This document shows positions 58,991 through 64,000 of a stretch of 64,000 bases of DNA, in pieces. The DNA lies in contig JAFREQ010000035.1 of the NCBI GenBank assembly GCA_025331565.1, positions 682,001-746,000 on the forward strand, read 5' to 3'. Below the pieces are notes generated by a model. It was not told the origin of the DNA. It did no database searches and saw only the letters and a program-made list of their open reading frames with translations. The position numbers and the translations under genes are program-made. Each line of letters opens with the position of its first letter. Position 1 is the first letter of the stretch. The stretch comes from Holacanthus passer (Eukaryota > Chordata > Actinopteri > Pomacanthidae).

Positions 58991-61900
58991 GGTGGATTTT
59001 GTACAGAGCTTATAAATTTCAACTCTTACATACATCAGGTGTCAGATAAAGTTCACATAGAGCTCCTGATTTTACATTTGGTGTATCCCAACATGAATTC
59101 CTTCACCCAACTGCTCATCTCAAATTTTACCGTCCTCACCTTCCTACTCCTCCCTCCATCGTTCGTCTTTTCTTAAGTGAGTGTGTGTCACCTCTCTTTT
59201 CCACCGCTGCCTCAAACTGCCACTTCCTGACTAATGGAGGCTGCAAACAGAATTACACTCTGCTTCTGTCTGGATGAAATGACCTTAAAATGCACATCTG
59301 GAGGTCACTGGTCAGTTATAGAGGCTGAGCCATAATCAGAGCAGGAGGCTGGCAGCAGCTCATGAACCACATGCCTCTTGATGCAAGTTCAAAATGGCAG
59401 CTGGTCGTTTCTGTGTTGATGAAGCTGATGAAGACTTTGCACGCCTTTCCTATGTCAACAGAGAACCAGATTGTCGCGTTGCACAACATTGGTTTAAGTA
59501 TCACTAAAAACTCCTTCAGCACACTGCACACCAAACCAATCACAGAACTCATGATAGCTGTGATTATTATAAAATAAACTGTCCTATGTCATAAAGTCTT
59601 CTCTCGCCAACCCCACAAATCTGCTGATCTTTTCCAAAACTCGCTCATGCTGTCTTTACTGATATCGTAAAACTCGCATAAACGATAAAAGGTGATACTG
59701 TTGTGGTCGATGTCGTAAAAACGATAACAGTCGAAGCGAAGAGTGCTATCTTCCATGCAAAATAAATTATTTAAATCTGCAATGGATCAAATGACTATAT
59801 GTAATTAATGTGAAAGGAATTTCTCATAGTAACAAACACACAGAGAATAATTTCTCTTAAGTTTATTTTTTTATTATTACTTTTATTTTACAGTTTGATG
59901 TTGTCCTGTCTCTGCTGGATGTGCAAATAAGACACTTTTTGCTAACAAGTTTGCAATATCAACTTTATCTCTGAGACTATAAAACACAGTAAACAAATCC
60001 ATGCACATTTTTAAGGCTGCAGCCTAAAAGCAGATCTAATATAATCTAATCATCTTTTTTTTATTACTCCTGTTCATCACAGCCACATTTTCAAAAGGCC
60101 AGAAGAGGAATACTCATTTTCGTTAAGTCCTGGTGACAGACTTTGTGTCGTCCAGTCTTGTTTGTAAATGCAGGACATTGCATAAACTCACTTCTGCAGA
60201 TATTTGACACTGACACATTTCATTTAGAAAACATGTGATTTTTTTATGTTGGTGGTAAACAAAATAATTACACTTGTTCATGGTGTCTCAGTTACAGTAA
60301 ATGTTGTGTCTCTCAGAGTCTGTATACAATCATAACGCCACAAGTAAGACCTCAACAAGAAAGTCCTGTGCTGCTACACGATGAGATTGATAAGCAGCGT
60401 TAGAGAGAGGGCAGCTATTTAAAGGCGTCTCTAACCATAGCGAGATGTGGTAAGAGGCAGTTCTGTTGAATCACAGTGAGTCAGAAGGTTTGAGCAACAA
60501 AACTGAAGTCTTTCCAATCACACAAACATGGCCGGCTCTTTCTTTGAATGCAGCTGTGAGTCATGTTGAGAGAATTCCTCATCTAAACAGTGGGCTGGCA
60601 TACGAGACAGAGTGTGTATGTGTGTGTGTGTGTGTTTGTACATATGTGGGAGTAATCAGCTTTCTTCTCCTTCTATTGGATGGAAAGGGTGAAACATACA
60701 ACCGACAACCTACAGACAACAACCACATGAGTATTTACTGATCAAAGCAGAAACCAGAGATGATCAGCTGTTACATATTTCCTCTCCTATATGAGTTATT
60801 ACTGAATCCGACTGCAGAGCCCCATCTTCTTTTCTGGCCACAGTCTGTGATGATTTGACTCCAGGTGTCTGAAAACTAATTTTAGGATCTGAACACTGAG
60901 GGTAAAAGTGGAAGAGATTGCACACTGCTGTATTGCCACATTGCTTTCAGATTACTTATAACCTCTTAAGGTAACAATAAGATTTAAAGTGAGTCATTTT
61001 TTTACAGAAGTAACACAATCTTCCTCTTTCAGACGAAAAGCTGAATTCATAAGTAATAAAACACTCCCTTATACCTTGGCCATGTATTAGATTCAATCTA
61101 GAATTTGAGCAAGGTTGCAAAAGCAAACTTTGTTTTTGACAGAATATTTTGACTGGCTCGAGTCAAGTTGTGCGTGTACTGAACTGATCAAGAGTGTGTT
61201 TTGTTCTTTATGAATTCAATCTTTCATTAGTAAGAAGGAAACTGTGTTATTTCTTCTTTTGAAAGTTGCATAGTCCGACATGGTATCACAGCAGTTTGTG
61301 AAATAGTCACAAAATGAACACATGTAGGAGAGCAACATGTCCTCTGTCGATGATGATGATAATTTTTAGATTGGCCTTCACTGCGCCACAGTTATACAGA
61401 TAGGCCTACAGTGTGTAGGTGTCATAGACCAAAGAGACACAATTTTTGACAAATGTTTTTCAAATATTTTTTTTACAAAAAGTTTTATGGGCCCATAAAA
61501 GAGGTCAACATAACAGAACTAGACTGAAGCCCTAAGAGAAGTGAACAGCACAAACTGAGACATGGGGGAAATATAAATCAGGTCAACCAAACAAACCACA
61601 ACAACCACAAACCATGCCAGTATACCTATAAATGAAAAATATCAAAAGCAGAGTTGGAATAACAGCAAAAATCAAACTAGAAAACATGGCCCCTCCCCAT
61701 GATCCTGGAGGAGCAAGGTGAGTCCAATTTACAATCAAAACCCGTTAAGCAGGTGTGATGGATCTGGCCTCCTTTTGTTGGTCAACTTCCAGGAACTGGT
61801 GCCTGGAAGTTGACTACTTAAAATGAAACTGCTGAAAAGAGTCACCATCATGTCCTTTGGTTGAGTGTGTGGCTGCTGATACGGCTATAATGTTTTCTGC

Positions 61901-63400
61901 TGAATGTTTATTCAGAAATGTTTTATTCTTTTATTTCACACTGATCTGTTAAGATATTCAACACTGTAAAAAAAAAAATACAACCTTTGCAAAAATACGA
62001 CAACCTGAGATAAGCAGGGATAAAACCTGGCAGGACTTCTGTCTGTGCAGACTGATCAGACCTCGTGTGAACTGGCCCGGACTTCCCAGTCTCTCTCTGC
62101 GCACCCTGTGAATCACCCCTCGACGTCCCGTCCTAATGAGGCACAGGATGCAACTCCAACCCACACCATTATATTTTTAGAGCTCATCAACTAATCCATA
62201 GCACCCACAGCGGGGTGCACTCGCAGCTGAGTTGTTATAGCAAAGTAAACACTGCTCTGGTAGAGCACACTTTGAAATGTGATATCTGGTTGAAATATTA
62301 ACTGTACTCGAGTCAAACTGATTGAGCTGTCTCTTGCACTCTTTGTGGATATAAGAGAACAGACTTACTACTTTACATATTTTGAGTATTTTACCCACTG
62401 TAAAAACACACGTAGACACTGAGGAAGAGTTAGAAAGAGGATAAAAGCAAAATGTTTTTCTTACAAGCCCCTTTCTTATGAACGCAAAATGATAGTTTTC
62501 ATTCATATCATTTTGGTTTTTCAACATTTTTCAGTTTAAAGTTTTACCACTAAACTATCTGTTCTGTGTTGCTTTTATATTAGATCACTTGAGACTTTGG
62601 GGTTAAAGGTTTTGCTCGCTGTCTTAATTCTTTCTGTTCACAAAAATCCCTTTCTAATGAACTTTCATTGGAAGTGACGGGACACAGAATCCACATCCAT
62701 CGCCTAAAAACTGTTGCATCAAATCAGCTGTACAAAGATTGCTCTCCGTACTAAATAGGCCTATTTTATGACATCATTTTCTTACTTTTTAATAAAATGC
62801 TTGGTGGTTGCATGCAAAAGGTCAGGTTTTGCACATTGCTCTCTTCCAAAAAGGAAAGGCTAAATGAAACAACGCTGTATTTTATTTCACTTTGATGGAG
62901 AAAAACCTTTGCCTCAGTGCACTTTTCCGACATGAACATGACCTTTAACGGACAGCCAATGTGGTGGAGGCTCATGATTTCAAAACTCAGTCAAATAAAA
63001 GACTTTCTGATTTTAGTGTCAAAAGAAACTAATACAAAAAAAGGCATTAAAGATCAAGATCACTTAATGCCTCCAAATTAAAGCACTGTTGATGTGATTC
63101 TGTTTGAGGTTTCTGCCTGTTAAAAGTGTGTTTTTCCTCACAGCTGTCACCAAGTGCTCCCTCATGATGGGAATAGTTGGTTCTCTGTAAATAATATTAC
63201 AAAGATAAATAACTCTTGAGATAACTATAACTATAGAACTGAATTGAATGTATTCAGCTACCAAATCCATATTATAGATGCAATGTGATGAATAATGTTC
63301 TGTTTAATTCTGGCTTCATTAATAGAAATAGCAGCACTGTATGATATTGTAGACTCTCTCTCCTCTCTCCTGTTTTCACATGCATGACTCCAAACACACA
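58990..63400. other. intergenic DNA upstream of the gene at 63.9 kb
   Basis: AT-rich sequence with a short TG microsatellite (60611-60635). A short inverted motif, AACTTCCAGGAACTGGTGCC then TGGAAGTTGACTA at 61786-61818, can form a small stem. No exon or element was recognised. Any distal promoter elements of the downstream gene would lie here but none can be named from sequence alone. Confidence 0.5.
60611..60635. repeat. short (TG)n microsatellite
   Basis: GTGTATG followed by about nine TG units. Confidence 0.9.
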
Positions 63401-63878
63401 CACACACATTTACTGTAGATAGTCTCCCCGCTCCTCCCTCCCTCTCCCTCTCTCTCTCTCCATCAGCTTCATGCAGTCCCTGCCTCTCAGCCTCTCAGTG
63501 CCGGGCTGAAGCTGCAGGAGCGCTGTGGGCTCCTCACTTCAGGATCTCTGGAGCCGTGCACACTCCTCGGCCCGGTGCGCTCCGGTTGGCCGCAGCCTCG
63601 CTCCACTAAACCCCGCATGGAGACACCAGCAGCCCTGCAGACACCATGCACTCCTGAAAGCTCCGGCACACCGTCTGTTTGTGCAGCCTGAGGGGGGAGA
63701 AAAGTCTGCAGGATCACTTTGGACCGTGCGTCAAGGGATTTTTTTTTCCTCCTCTGCTTTCTCTCTCTCTCTCCTTCTTCCGCCTCTCGCTGCCCACAGC
63801 TCCATTTTTTTTGACTTTTCCCTCTTGCAAACAAAGAGCTGCTGTTCCCCCTGAGTCTACCTGCTCCCCCTTGCATCC
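63401..63878 (+). promoter_or_regulatory. probable promoter region and 5' UTR of the downstream gene
   Basis: Composition changes abruptly to GC- and CT-rich, with a long pyrimidine tract (63421-63475) and many CpGs from about 63495 to 63610, directly before the start codon at 63879. No TATA box at a convincing distance was seen, which fits a CpG-type vertebrate promoter. The start site cannot be placed exactly. TTTTTTTTCCTCC and CTCTCTCTCTCC tracts at 63737-63775 lie within the likely 5' UTR. Confidence 0.5.
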
Positions 63879-63976
63879 ATGAATTCAGATAAAAATGTGT
63901 ACCTCGGCAGAGACAAAGGCATCATGCGGAAGAGAGCCCTGCTCCTCCGGAAAGGTTGCAGCTTCGAGATCACCAG
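63879..63976 (+). CDS. first coding exon of an unidentified gene (continues beyond window)
   Basis: ATG in the context CATCCATGA opens 32 codons, MNSDKNVYLGRDKGIMRKRA then LLLRKGCSFEIT, plus two bases (AG) before a consensus donor CAG/GTAGGT. The peptide is basic in its middle (RKRALLLRK) and has no signal peptide or membrane segment, so a cytosolic N-terminus is likely. The exon is preceded by a GC-rich, promoter-like region. I do not recognise the protein. The ATG was chosen because it is the only one in frame with the donor-bounded open stretch after the 5' UTR-like sequence. Confidence 0.6.
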
Positions 63977-64000
63977 GTAGGTCCTCTATTTTACGTTGGT

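Overview
The window looks like nuclear DNA of a bony (teleost) fish. It is AT-leaning and intron-rich, with GT-AG introns, many long CA/TG microsatellites and several dispersed repeat families of the kind common in percomorph fish. There is no bacterial-style gene packing, no tRNA or rRNA gene that I can recognise, and no CRISPR array.

One gene can be followed confidently: the 3' part of nos1ap (CAPON, the adaptor of neuronal nitric oxide synthase) on the + strand. Nine coding exons lie between 16174 and 38056, all with consensus splice sites and mutually compatible phases. They encode 612 residues plus a stop: the C-terminal two thirds of the phosphotyrosine-binding (PTB) domain, a variable linker, a glutamine-rich stretch leading into a coiled coil, and a long serine/acidic tail. 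The first coding exons (about 60 residues of the family N-terminus) must lie upstream, so positions 1-16173 are read as intron. The last exon does not encode the usual NOS1AP C-terminus with its PDZ ligand. It ends in a different tail whose start resembles the product of C1orf226, the gene just downstream of NOS1AP in human. This exon swap or fusion is the most interesting feature of the window.

Region by region: 1-16173, upstream intron with a LINE 3' end, a nested hAT-type MITE and other repeats; 16174-28007, eight clustered exons; 28008-37491, a 9.5 kb intron with an inverted repeat pair, a perfect short hairpin and a CT-rich tract; 37492-38056, last coding exon; 38057 to about 38840, 3' UTR with a polyadenylation signal; 38841 to about 63400, a 25 kb mostly non-coding interval with a possible Penelope-like remnant, a possible minus-strand terminal exon at 52.2-52.4 kb and an exon-like block at 54.7-54.9 kb; 63400-64000, the GC-richer 5' end of a second + strand gene. 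Only the first 32 codons of that gene are in the window and I could not identify it.
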